In this document: positions 26,180 to 34,381 of the stretch, piece by piece
Numbering within the stretch: position 1 is the first letter of the stretch
Layout of the letters: each line of letters opens with the position of its first letter
Assembly: GCA_937915545.1 (NCBI GenBank)
Contig: CALGIJ010000007.1
Span: 1 to 64,000, forward strand
Direction of reading: 5' to 3'
From: an uncultured Desulfobacterales bacterium
GTDB taxonomy: Bacteria; Desulfobacterota; Desulfobulbia; Desulfobulbales; Desulfocapsaceae
Length of the DNA stretch: 64,000 nucleotides
Position numbers and translations under genes: made by a program
The notes under the pieces: model-generated
Told to the model about the DNA's origin: nothing
Seen by the model: the letters and a program-made list of their open reading frames with translations, nothing else
Database searches by the model: none

Positions 26180-28675
26180 ATGAACTATACCGAGGAACAG
26201 CGGCGCATCATCGCCCACCCGGGCGGCCATGCCCGGGTAGGGGCGGTGGCCGGTTCGGGCAAGACGACGACGATGATCGGCCGCATCGGCCACCTGCTCC
26301 GGCAGGGCGTCACCGCCGACAAGGTCCTCGTGCTGATGTTCAACCGCTCGGCGCGGGAGGCCTTTGCCGCCTCCATGGCGACGGGCCTGGCCGACCTGCA
26401 GCGGCCCCTGCCCGAAGTGCGCACCTTCCACGCCCTCGGCCTGCGCCTGGTGGAGAGTTTTACCAGGCGCGGGGCCCTGCCCGCCTATCGTCTCGAAACC
26501 GCGGGGCACACTCTCGAGCGCCTTGCCCGCCAGGCGGTGGTCGAGGCCCTCAAGGAGGAACAGGAGGGCTGGCCGTCACCCGAGGAGGTCGAGGAGTTTC
26601 TCACCTTTCTCGATCTGGTCAAGGGGGCGGCCGGCCAACCGGACGAGGTCCTCGGCAGGCTGGGCCTGCCTTCCCGGTACCGCTACTTTTCGCGAGCCTT
26701 TGCCTTGTTCGAGGAGGCGCGCCACCGCCTCGGACTGCGCTTCTATGCCGACCTCATCCACGAGCCGCTGCTCGCCATGCAGGCCGACCCATCGCTTTCC
26801 GCCTGGGTCGGCGACCGGGTCGACCATATCATCGTCGATGAATACCAGGACATCAACGAGGCCCAGCAACTGCTGCTGAAGATCGTCGCCGGCTCGCGTG
26901 CCCAGGTGATGGTGGTCGGCGATGTCGACCAGTGCATCTACGAGTGGCGCGGGGCCCGCCCCGAGTATATCACCGACCGCTTTCAGCTCGATTTCTCGCA
27001 GCCGAGCGACTATCTGCTCTCCCATACCTTCCGCTACGGCCACACCCTGTCCTTGGCCGCCAACCATCTCATCGCCCACAACCCACGGCGTGACGGCAGG
27101 CTATGCCTCTCTTCTCCCGGCACGCCAGTGACCGCCATCACCCTGCTGGCCGAGCCAGCACTGGCCGCTGCCCCCGCGGACAAAGGGAAACCTCGCCCTG
27201 GCCAGCACCCTCTGCCGGGGGTGGTAAAGGACTGGCTGGCCAAGGGGCGGTCGCTTGGTGAGGCGGCGGTGCTGGTGCGGCTCTTCGCCCAGGCGGTGCC
27301 GGTGGAGCTGGCCCTGCTGCAGGCCGGCATTCCTTACCGGCTGGTTGGCAACACCACCGTGTTTGAGTGCCCGGAGATTGTCGCCCTGCTCGGCTACCTG
27401 CAGCTGGCCGCCGGGCTGCCTCTCGGCGGCGATGACCTCGCCAGGCGTGGCGCGACGGTCCGCGCCATGCTCAGCCAGCCCCACCTGGGCGTCAAGCGCG
27501 AGCAGCTCGAAGAAATGGCCGAGGCCATCGCCCAGGATCAGCGCAGCGCCGCCCGGGTCATCGAGTACGGGGCCGGACCTGATCTTCCGCCTTTCCAGCG
27601 CCGCCGCCTCACCGAGACGGCCGGCGCCTGGCAGCGCCTGCTGAGTCTTGGCGCGGAGCTTTCGGCCGGCAAGCTGCTGGCGAAGATCGTCGATATCCTC
27701 GGGCTGTACGAGTTTTACCAGAGCTTTGCGGCCACCGCGGCCGCCGCCGGCAATCGCATCAAGACCTGCCAGGCACTGATCGCCTTTGCCTCCACCGAGG
27801 GCTTGGGGGCGGCCGGTCTGCTGGCCCGGCTGGACCAGCTGCGCCAGGAAGGGGAGGGGGAGCAGACGGCCGAGCGGCTGCTGATCACCTCGGTGCATCG
27901 CGCCAAGGGCCTGGAATGGCCGCTGGTCATCCTCCCCGGGCTTGAGGAGGGATCCTTCCCCTTCCATGGCGAGGATGAGGGGAGGATCAAACAGTTCGAG
28001 GACGAACGGCGCCTCTTCTACGTCGCCATGACCCGGGCCATCGAGTCGCTGGTCCTCCTCCACCCTGCCGATAGCCGCCTCGGGGAACACCTTGCCGCTG
28101 GCGGCTGCAGCTATCCGGGTCCGCCGCACCGGGCGAGCCGCTTTCTCTACGAGAGCAATGCCGCGGTGTCGGCGCGGCTGGGGGCTGCGCTCGAGGCTCC
28201 GCAGGCGGACTGCCGCGTCGACGGTGGCGAGGACGCTGCTCTGGCGCGCCGCTATGTGCAGGCGATGGGCGTCGCGGTAGAGGTGTTCGCCAGCGATGAT
28301 GGTGATGAAGAGAAGGGAGGCAGGGGCGGCAAACGGGGCAGAGGCGGCCGGGGCACAGCTAAGGGCAGGGGAGGGACGAGGAGCGAAGGCGAGGCGTATG
28401 GCGAGCGCGGCTCCGAAATAACTGGCAGCTCTGACGGAGATGGCGCCGAAGACGGCCAGGTCAAGCCCGGCGGGGGAGGGAGGCAGGGCCCAGGGGCGGG
28501 ACGGGTGCTCAAGGCCGAGGAGATGAACGTCGGCATGGAGGTCTGGCACGAGAGCTTCGGCTGGGGCACGGTGCTGCAGGTGCTCGACCACCGCCAGGGG
28601 CGGGTCAAGGTCGATTTCGCCGAGCACGGCAGCGCCATCCTCCTCGCTTCCTATGCCCGCCTGCGGGGGCGCTGA
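26180..28675 (+). CDS. UvrD/Rep-family SF1A DNA helicase with Gly/Arg-rich linker
   Basis: The 831-residue protein starts 'MNYTEEQRRIIAH'; TTG 26168 would add four residues. It carries helicase motif I 'AVAGSGKTTTM', motif II 'IIVDEYQDINEAQ', motif III 'VVGDVDQCIYEWRGARP', motif V 'ITSVHRAKGLEW' and motif VI 'LFYVAMTRA'. After about residue 710 comes a long low-complexity stretch rich in Gly and Arg with repeated RGG-like groups. The final domain of about 55 residues ('GMEVWHESFGWGTV', 'VKVDFAEHGSAILL') resembles the UvrD/PcrA C-terminal Tudor-like fold that contacts RNA polymerase. The gene follows lpd by 54 bp. Confidence 0.88.
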   Translation: MNYTEEQRRIIAHPGGHARVGAVAGSGKTTTMIGRIGHLLRQGVTADKVLVLMFNRSAREAFAASMATGLADLQRPLPEVRTFHALGLRLVESFTRRGALPAYRLETAGHTLERLARQAVVEALKEEQEGWPSPEEVEEFLTFLDLVKGAAGQPDEVLGRLGLPSRYRYFSRAFALFEEARHRLGLRFYADLIHEPLLAMQADPSLSAWVGDRVDHIIVDEYQDINEAQQLLLKIVAGSRAQVMVVGDVDQCIYEWRGARPEYITDRFQLDFSQPSDYLLSHTFRYGHTLSLAANHLIAHNPRRDGRLCLSSPGTPVTAITLLAEPALAAAPADKGKPRPGQHPLPGVVKDWLAKGRSLGEAAVLVRLFAQAVPVELALLQAGIPYRLVGNTTVFECPEIVALLGYLQLAAGLPLGGDDLARRGATVRAMLSQPHLGVKREQLEEMAEAIAQDQRSAARVIEYGAGPDLPPFQRRRLTETAGAWQRLLSLGAELSAGKLLAKIVDILGLYEFYQSFAATAAAAGNRIKTCQALIAFASTEGLGAAGLLARLDQLRQEGEGEQTAERLLITSVHRAKGLEWPLVILPGLEEGSFPFHGEDEGRIKQFEDERRLFYVAMTRAIESLVLLHPADSRLGEHLAAGGCSYPGPPHRASRFLYESNAAVSARLGAALEAPQADCRVDGGEDAALARRYVQAMGVAVEVFASDDGDEEKGGRGGKRGRGGRGTAKGRGGTRSEGEAYGERGSEITGSSDGDGAEDGQVKPGGGGRQGPGAGRVLKAEEMNVGMEVWHESFGWGTVLQVLDHRQGRVKVDFAEHGSAILLASYARLRGR

Positions 28676-28701
28676 CCTCCGGCGGGCTTCCCCTTACGAC
28701 C

Positions 28702-28911
28702 TCAATAATGGGGCGGCGGGCTGTTATGGTCGCCGGGGAAAGGGGGCTCCCCTTCGAGGAGCAGGCCGCGCAGGCGGCGCAGCTCTTCGAGGAGGTCGTC
28801 GATCTGCCGCTGTTGCCGCAGTACCACCTCGTTGAGGCTGTCGAGATACCGCTCCTGATGCACGAACTTCTCTTCGAGAAGGTCGATGCGCATGCTCAGT
28901 TCGTCGGTCAT
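28702..28911 (-). CDS. slyX: SlyX-family coiled-coil protein
   Basis: The 69-residue protein has the SlyX pattern: 'RIDLLEEKFVHQERYLDSL' heptads continuing through 'VVLRQQRQIDDLLEELRRL', then a proline-rich tail ending 'SPPPHY'. The function is unknown in all species. The gene is convergent with the helicase gene and divergent from the AEC transporter gene. Confidence 0.82.
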   Translation of the reverse strand: MTDELSMRIDLLEEKFVHQERYLDSLNEVVLRQQRQIDDLLEELRRLRGLLLEGEPPFPGDHNSPPPHY

Positions 28912-28959
28912 CGTTGTCTCCTTTTTCCTGTGCTTGCCGGTCCGGTCATGCCCTTTTCG

Positions 28960-28989
28960 GCCCTGCCGCGCCGCTGCCGGCGGCAGGGC
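28960..28989. repeat. GC-rich palindrome
   Basis: GCCCTGCCG at 28960-28968 pairs with CGGCAGGGC at 28981-28989. The core is related to the palindromes at 26133-26160 and 51425-51440. It sits between the divergent slyX and transporter genes. Confidence 0.45.
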
Positions 28990-29075
28990 GGGCAGGGGGC
29001 CTGGCCAGCGCCGCGGCGCCGGTTGAGCTTTTCACTAAAAGGGTGTAAGGGAAGAAAGCCAGCCACCAACCACCT

Positions 29076-30002
29076 GTGGAGTCTTTCGTGATCGTCCTCG
29101 ACTCGCTCTTTCCGATCTTCGCCCTGCTGCTCTTCGGCGCCATCCTCAAACGGCGCGGTCTCACCGACGGCCCGTTTCTGGCGGTGTCCGACAAGCTCAT
29201 CTACTACTTCTTCTTTCCCCTGATGCTCTTCTGGAAGATCGGCGCCGCCGGCACCGGGAAGGGCATCCCCTGGACCTTCTGCCTCGCCTGCTACTCGGCG
29301 CTGCTGGCCATGTTCGCGCTCAGCGCCCTGGTCATCAGGTTCCGGCCGATCCCCGCCTTCAAGGCTGGTTCCTTCTCGCAGAGCTGCTACCGCTTCAACA
29401 CCTATATCGGCGTGGCGGTGATCCTCAACAGTGTCGGGGCCGAGGGCGTCAAACTGTTCGGCATCATGATCGGGCTGGCCATCCCCCTCATCAACCTCTT
29501 CGCCGTCACCACCTGCATCGCCTACGCCGGCGGAACTGCACCGCAGGGGCGGCGCCTGACGGTCATCGCCCGCGCCCTGATCGGCAACCCGCTCATTCTC
29601 GGCTGCCTGGCAGGGATCGTCTATTCGCGGCTGGTCGGCTCGTTTCCGGTGTTTGTCGATAACACCCTCGGCCTGGTCTCCGCCGCCGCCCTGCCGATGG
29701 CCTTGATCTCCATCGGCGGCTCGCTGACCTTCTCCGGGGTGCGCGGCAACCTCGGACCGGCGCTGCTTGCCGCCCTGCTCAAGCTGGTGGTTCTGCCCCT
29801 CTTCGGCCTCCTCTTCTTCTCGCTCTACGGGGTCGAGGGCCTGGCCTTCAAGGTGGGTATGATCTTCCTCGCCCTGCCCACCTCCACCGCCATCTATATC
29901 CTCTCCAGCCAGATGGGCAGCGATACCGACCTCGCTTCGGCGGCCATCGTCTTCTCGACCCTGCTCTCCTTCGTCTCGCTGTCGGTGGTCCTGCTCCTCT
30001 AA
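29076..30002 (+). CDS. AEC-family (auxin efflux carrier) transporter
   Basis: The 308-residue, very hydrophobic protein has about ten membrane segments in two halves. It begins 'VLDSLFPIFALLLFGAILK', contains 'KLIYYFFFPLMLFWKI' with the family's conserved prolines, and ends 'SQMGSDTDLASAAIVFSTLL', the typical AEC C-terminal block. It probably moves an organic or amino acid. The start is GTG 29076 or GTG 29088; neither has a convincing ribosome site. Confidence 0.82.
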   Translation: MESFVIVLDSLFPIFALLLFGAILKRRGLTDGPFLAVSDKLIYYFFFPLMLFWKIGAAGTGKGIPWTFCLACYSALLAMFALSALVIRFRPIPAFKAGSFSQSCYRFNTYIGVAVILNSVGAEGVKLFGIMIGLAIPLINLFAVTTCIAYAGGTAPQGRRLTVIARALIGNPLILGCLAGIVYSRLVGSFPVFVDNTLGLVSAAALPMALISIGGSLTFSGVRGNLGPALLAALLKLVVLPLFGLLFFSLYGVEGLAFKVGMIFLALPTSTAIYILSSQMGSDTDLASAAIVFSTLLSFVSLSVVLLL

Positions 30003-30041
30003 GTCGGGACAGTGTTCGGCTGACGGCTGATTTGCCGGTTT

Positions 30042-30071
30042 CCCCGCCTCGCTTCTCGGGACCGGGCGGGG
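30042..30071. terminator. Possible bidirectional hairpin between convergent genes
   Basis: CCCCGCC at 30042-30048 pairs with GGCGGGG at 30065-30071, between the convergent AEC transporter and csaA genes. No T-tract on either side, so this is weak. Confidence 0.3.
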
Positions 30072-30072
30072 C

Positions 30073-30411
30073 TCAGTGCAGTTTGGCGCCGTTATCCACC
30101 GGTCGCTCGGGCACCGCCAATACCACATGGCCATTGGCGTCGGCAAAGCCGGTCACCAGGCACTCCGAGACGAAGGGACCGATCTGCTTGGGAGGGAAGT
30201 TGACCACGCCGACCACCTGGCGGCCGAGGAGTTCCTCCTTGCCATAGAGGTCGGTGATGCGGGCGCTCGATTTCTTGATGCCGATTTCCGGGCCGAAATC
30301 AACCTTCAGCCGGTAGGCGGGGACGCGCGCCTTGGGGAATTCCTCGACTTCGACGATGGTGCCGACGCGGATCTCCACCTTGGCGAACTCGTCCCAGCTG
30401 ATGCTCTCCAT
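30073..30411 (-). CDS. csaA: CsaA-type tRNA-binding domain protein
   Basis: The 112-residue OB-fold protein has 'MESISWDEFAKVEIRVGTIV' and 'FPKARVPAYRLKVDFG', the standard CsaA/EMAP-like tRNA-binding fold. It also has 'GRQVVGVVNFPPKQIGPFVSE' and ends 'GAKLH'. GGGAGGA lies 7 nt before the ATG. CsaA is described as a tRNA-binding, export-related chaperone. No functional link to its neighbours is evident. Confidence 0.9.
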   Translation of the reverse strand: MESISWDEFAKVEIRVGTIVEVEEFPKARVPAYRLKVDFGPEIGIKKSSARITDLYGKEELLGRQVVGVVNFPPKQIGPFVSECLVTGFADANGHVVLAVPERPVDNGAKLH

Positions 30412-30662
30412 CTCTGTTCCTCCCTTTGGGTAATGGTGTCATGAAGGCCTCGCCCTTGCGGCGAGCCGCCATGGTACACCCTGACCCGGGGGGCTTGTCA
30501 ACGCTTGTTGTGGTGCAGTCCGCCTTGGTCCCTTTTCGGAAAAGGACTGGGCCGCGACGGCTCCCTGCCCATTTTCGGCTCACCAATACCTCGCCAAGCA
30601 TGGCAGTGCTGCAAGGTCAAGAGGCCGATTCCGTCATCTGGTCACTCCCAGGCGGGGTTCCG

Positions 30663-32270
30663 CTACGAGCTGCAGGAGAGCATCGAGCAGCCCGCCTTAT
30701 GGCGCGCCCACTCCGGCCGCTTTTCGGCAAGGTGGCTGCGCTGCGGCTGGTCGTCGTAGGGGCGGCGCAGGGTGTCGAGCAAAAGGGCGATAAGGCTGAC
30801 ATCGCCCTCTTCGGCGCGCTCGATGGCCATCTGCGCCAGGTAGTTGCGCAGCACATAGCGAGGATTGACGGCGTTCATGCGCCGTCGCCTTTCCTCGTCG
30901 GCTCCAGCAACGAGGAGCGAGCGGTGCAGGTAGCGGCGCAGCCAGTCGTTCATCGCCATCCGCGTCCTCTCGTCAGGCTGCTCGGGCCGGTAGAGGGCGG
31001 CGGCGACGGGCGGCGGCAGCTCGCCGTCGGCCTTGGGCTCCATCGCCGGGTGGAGCTCGGCCAGGTTCCTGAAGAAGATGGTCATGTCGATGTTCAGCCG
31101 CGGCAAGAGCTGCATGAGCTCCTTGACCAGGCGGTCCTCCTCGGCCCGGGCCATGGCGAAGCCCAGCTTGGCGGCCATCATCTCGTTCCAGCCGTCGACG
31201 AACAGCTCGCTGTACTCCTTGACCGCCTCCTGCAGCGGCTCAACCCGGCCGATCAGCGGGTAGAGGGCGTTGGCCAGCTGCGCCAGGTTCCACTGGGCGA
31301 TGTGGGGCTGGTTGTTGTAGCAGTAGCGCTTTCCCTGGGCGTCGGTGGTGTTGGGGGTCCAGCCCGGGTCGAAGTCCTCCAGCCAGCCATAGGGGCCGTA
31401 GTCGATGGTCAGGCCGAGAATCGACATATTGTCGGTGTTCATCACCCCGTGCACGAAGCCGACCCGCATCCACTCCACCATCAGCCGCGCCGTGCGCCGG
31501 CAGACCTCCATGAACCACCGCTGGTAGCTCTCGGGGCAAGGCGGGCCGAGCTCGGAAAAATCGCTTTCAATGGTGAAGTCGACCAGCCGCCGCAGCAGGT
31601 CCAGGTCGCCCCGCGAGGCCGGCAGCTCATAGTTGCCGAAGCGCAGGAAGCTGGGGGCGACGCGGCATACCACCGCCCCCGGCTCGAGGCGCGGGTGGCC
31701 GTCGTAGAACATGTCCCGCTCCACCTCTTCGCCGGTGGCAATGAGGCTGAGGGCCCGGGTGGTGGGGATGCCGAGGTGGTGCATGGCCTCGCTGCAGAGA
31801 AACTCGCGCAGCGAGGAGCGCAGCACCGCCAGGCCGTCGGCGCGCCGCGAGTAGGGGGTGGGGCCGGCTCCCTTGAGCTGCAGGGTGAGATGGCGCCCGT
31901 CCCTGGCGATGACCTCGCCAAGGTTGATGGCGCGGCCGTCGCCGAGCTGCCCGGCCCAGTTGCCGAACTGGTGGCCGCCGTAGCACATGGCATAGGGGTC
32001 CATGCCGGGGAGGAGGCGGTTGCCGACAAAGACCTCGGTAAAGAGCGGCGTGGCGCAGCTCTCCTCGTCGAGGCCCAGCTCCGCGGCTACTTCGCGGCTA
32101 TGGGCGAGGAGGCGCGGCGCCGCTACCGGCGTCGGCCGCACTCGCGAATAGCAGGCGCCATACACCTGGCGACGGCTGTTGTCGAGCTTGTCGTCCGCCG
32201 GCAGCAGGGCAGTGAAGCGGTTGTCGAAGCGGAGACTGTCGAGGGCCTCGCTGGGCAGGGGCATGTTCAT
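30663..32270 (-). CDS. selO: SelO/YdiU protein adenylyltransferase
   Basis: The 535-residue pseudokinase-fold enzyme transfers AMP to Ser/Thr/Tyr of target proteins and responds to redox state. Visible blocks are 'CYGGHQFGNWAGQLGDGRA' near residue 95, 'LKGAGPTPYSRRADGLAVL', 'GIPTTRAL', and 'GFVHGVMNTDNMSILGLTIDYGPYG', which holds the metal-binding N and D. The C-terminus 'SMLSCSS' has Cys at the position where eukaryotic SelO has selenocysteine, as in E. coli YdiU. The start is ATG 32270 or 32264; the ribosome site is weak. Confidence 0.93.
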   Translation of the reverse strand: MNMPLPSEALDSLRFDNRFTALLPADDKLDNSRRQVYGACYSRVRPTPVAAPRLLAHSREVAAELGLDEESCATPLFTEVFVGNRLLPGMDPYAMCYGGHQFGNWAGQLGDGRAINLGEVIARDGRHLTLQLKGAGPTPYSRRADGLAVLRSSLREFLCSEAMHHLGIPTTRALSLIATGEEVERDMFYDGHPRLEPGAVVCRVAPSFLRFGNYELPASRGDLDLLRRLVDFTIESDFSELGPPCPESYQRWFMEVCRRTARLMVEWMRVGFVHGVMNTDNMSILGLTIDYGPYGWLEDFDPGWTPNTTDAQGKRYCYNNQPHIAQWNLAQLANALYPLIGRVEPLQEAVKEYSELFVDGWNEMMAAKLGFAMARAEEDRLVKELMQLLPRLNIDMTIFFRNLAELHPAMEPKADGELPPPVAAALYRPEQPDERTRMAMNDWLRRYLHRSLLVAGADEERRRRMNAVNPRYVLRNYLAQMAIERAEEGDVSLIALLLDTLRRPYDDQPQRSHLAEKRPEWARHKAGCSMLSCSS

Positions 32271-32444
32271 GCGGGGTGGTTCTCCAGTTGGTGGCAGGTG
32301 GTGTGTATTGGGATTGCCGATGAAGGCGTCCCCCTCTCAATGTGGATAAGCATGCCACGATGTGGCGGCAAGGTGGTGGCGATGGGGAATGGGCGAAGGG
32401 CGCGGCCGGGAGTGCCGTGGGCCCGCTCGGGCTGTCGTTTTCTG

Positions 32445-32497
32445 CGCAAAATATTTTGCGGCTTCGACCTTCCGTGCCAGGCAAAATATTTTTCATG
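32445..32497 (+). promoter_or_regulatory. Two AAAATATTTT elements, probable activator (UAS) sites
   Basis: A perfect 16-bp palindrome CGCAAAATATTTTGCG lies at 32445-32460. A second copy, GGCAAAATATTTTTCAT, runs from 32480 and is centred 35 bp further on. The second copy is about 111 bp upstream of the -24 GG of the sigma-54 promoter. A related inverted repeat sits at almost the same distance from the promoter of the methyltransferase operon (38943). Confidence 0.6.
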
Positions 32498-32597
32498 AAA
32501 AGAAACTTTGCCCCGAGCGATACTCCGGTGATTCGATGGTCTCTGGCAACGGGCCGATCTTGCGGGGAAGTCGCGTCTTGCCGCAGGCCATGCCCTG

Positions 32598-32613
32598 TGG
32601 CATGGCTTTTGCT
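32598..32613 (+). promoter_or_regulatory. Sigma-54 (-24/-12) promoter of the BCCT-1 transcription unit
   Basis: TGGCATG-GCTT-TTGCT matches the consensus TGGCACG-N4-TTGCW at all but one position. GG (32599-32600) and GC (32611-32612) are separated by exactly 10 bp. The start point is expected near 32624, leaving a leader of about 150 nt. Confidence 0.8.
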
Positions 32614-32624
32614 TTTTCCCTGCA

Positions 32625-32638
32625 ATCCTGCGCAGGAT
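32625..32638. promoter_or_regulatory. 14-bp perfect palindrome at the predicted start point
   Basis: ATCCTGCGCAGGAT is self-complementary and covers about +1 to +14 of the sigma-54 promoter. It could be an operator or a short 5' hairpin. No protein can be assigned. Confidence 0.4.
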
Positions 32639-32776
32639 GTCAGCTGTTTGTGGATCTCTGGAAATCACTCCAAAACCCTGGCGGAGAGGTCGGTGTCACT
32701 GCCTCCGCGATGCTGTGTCGGCAGGGGGCCTTTATTCGGGAAGGCGCTGTCCGACACATGGCGAAGGAAAAATTTT

Positions 32777-34276
32777 ATGGCTCAAGAAAACGCGTCGTCC
32801 GGCAGTCTCGTTCTCTACATTTCGTCATCCATCGTCCTCCTCTTCGTGGCCTTGGGGATGTTCCTCCCCGCGCAGACGGCGGCGGTGGTCAACAAGGTTT
32901 TCGCCTTTCTCACCACCGACTTCGGATGGCTCTACCTCCTCTCGGTGGCGGTGTTTCTCGTCGTTGCCTATGGCATCGCCTTCAGCCGCTACGGCAATAT
33001 CAAGCTGGGCAAAGACGAGGACACACCGGAGTTCTCCAACTTCCAGTGGTTCGCCATGCTCTTTGGCGGCGGCATGGGCATCGGCCTGGTCTTCTGGTCG
33101 ATCGCCGAGCCAATCATGCACTACCTGGCGCCACCGGTGGGCACCGCTTCCACCCCGGAGGCCATGGCGACGGCGATGCGCGTCGTCTTCTTCCACTGGG
33201 GCATTCATGCCTGGGTGATCTTTGCCATCGGCGGCCTGGCCCTGGCCTATTTCCAGTTCCGTCGCGGCCTGCCCTTTCTCATCAGCTCGGCCTTTTACCC
33301 GCTGATCGGCGAGCGCATTTACGGGCCGATCGGCAAGGCCATCGACATTCTCTCGGTGTTCGCCACCGTGTTCGGCGTCGCCACCAGCCTTGGGCTCGGT
33401 TCCAGCCAGATCGCCACCGGCCTCAACTACATCTGGGGCGTCACGGCTTCTCCGACGACCATCGCCATAATCATCGCCGTCATCACCATCCTTTTCACCC
33501 TCGCCACCATCTCCGGCCTGCATAAGGCGATGCAGTTCGCCGCCAACCTCAAGATCTGGCTGTCCATCGCCTTCATGGTCTTCATCTTTCTCTTCGGCGG
33601 CATGGTCGGCATCCTCAACACCTTCACCAGTACTCTCGGCTCCTATCTGCAAACCTTTGTCGGCCAGACCCTGTGGATGGACAATGCCAAGTGGATCACC
33701 GGCTGGACCGTCTTCTACTGGGCATGGTGGATTGCCTGGGCCCCCTTCGTCGGCCAGTTCGTCGCCCGCGTCTCCAAGGGTCGCACCATCCGCGAGTTCA
33801 TCCTGGCGGTGACGCTTCTGCCGGTCGGCTTCTCCTTCATGTGGCTGGCCATCTATGGAGGGGCCGCCTTCCAGCTCGACCAGGCCAGCGGCGGGGCAAT
33901 CAAAGCGGCGGTCAACGCCGATTACACCACCGCCCTGTTCGCCACCCTGAAGCAGCTGCCGCTGTACGGTCTCACCGGACCGCTGGCCATCGTGCTCATC
34001 GTCGCCTCCTTTATCGGCGCAGCCAACTCGGCGACCTACGTTCTGGCCATGCTCACCTCCGGGGGCGACATGAACCCCAACAAGAAGCTGCGTGGCTTCT
34101 GGGGGATTGCCCAGGGGGCGATCACCATCATGCTCATTCTTGTCGGCGGCACGGCGGCGCTCAAGGCGCTGCAGACGGCCTCCATCGCCGCCGCCTTCCC
34201 CTTCATGCTCATCATGCTGGTGATGTGTTACAGCATCATCGTCGCCCTGCGCGAAGATTCGGCCGGTAAGAAGTAG
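32777..34276 (+). CDS. BCCT-family quaternary-amine/betaine transporter (copy 1)
   Basis: The 499-residue protein has about 12 membrane helices. The glycine-rich 'GGGMGIGLVFWSIAEP' in the substrate region and the BCCT signature 'FYWAWWIAWAPFVGQFVARV' with 'KGRTIREF' are intact. It should import glycine betaine, carnitine or a similar methylated zwitterion. ATG 32777 has AAGGAA upstream; the frame is open far upstream but that part is the promoter region. The gene lies behind a sigma-54 promoter, ends at a strong terminator, and precedes the demethylation genes. Confidence 0.92.
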   Translation: MAQENASSGSLVLYISSSIVLLFVALGMFLPAQTAAVVNKVFAFLTTDFGWLYLLSVAVFLVVAYGIAFSRYGNIKLGKDEDTPEFSNFQWFAMLFGGGMGIGLVFWSIAEPIMHYLAPPVGTASTPEAMATAMRVVFFHWGIHAWVIFAIGGLALAYFQFRRGLPFLISSAFYPLIGERIYGPIGKAIDILSVFATVFGVATSLGLGSSQIATGLNYIWGVTASPTTIAIIIAVITILFTLATISGLHKAMQFAANLKIWLSIAFMVFIFLFGGMVGILNTFTSTLGSYLQTFVGQTLWMDNAKWITGWTVFYWAWWIAWAPFVGQFVARVSKGRTIREFILAVTLLPVGFSFMWLAIYGGAAFQLDQASGGAIKAAVNADYTTALFATLKQLPLYGLTGPLAIVLIVASFIGAANSATYVLAMLTSGGDMNPNKKLRGFWGIAQGAITIMLILVGGTAALKALQTASIAAAFPFMLIMLVMCYSIIVALREDSAGKK

Positions 34277-34297
34277 GCCCATCTTCTCTCGCCAAGG

Positions 34298-34336
34298 AAG
34301 TCACCCCGCGGTATCGCCGCGGGGTGACTTTCGTTG
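34298..34336 (+). terminator. Hairpin terminator after BCCT-1
   Basis: A perfect 14-bp stem (34298-34311 with 34317-34330) has a 5-nt loop and is followed by a T-rich TTTCGTTGTGTT stretch. It separates BCCT-1 from the DUF1638-hydantoinase gene, though read-through is possible. Confidence 0.8.
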
Positions 34337-34381
34337 TGTTCTGGTCTCAGGGTGGGGCAGCCCATCCAGAGCGGAGGCCCC

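Larger units (their letters stand above)
32271..32776 (+). other. 506-bp regulatory region between selO and the first BCCT gene
   Basis: No gene is supported here, although a frame is open into the transporter from 32342. The region holds two AAAATATTTT elements, a near-consensus sigma-54 promoter and a 14-bp palindrome over the predicted start point, all listed separately. Confidence 0.7.

Noticed and set aside
27101..28627. 508-codon open frame antisense to the helicase gene
   Set aside because: Shadow of a GC-rich gene; no recognisable motif, while all SF1 helicase motifs are on the + strand.
30426..32498. 690-codon open frame antisense to selO
   Set aside because: Compositional shadow with no domain; SelO on the - strand is complete.
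32342..32776. N-terminal extension of BCCT-1
   Set aside because: It would cover the sigma-54 promoter and activator sites. ATG 32777 has its own ribosome site and starts a normal BCCT protein.
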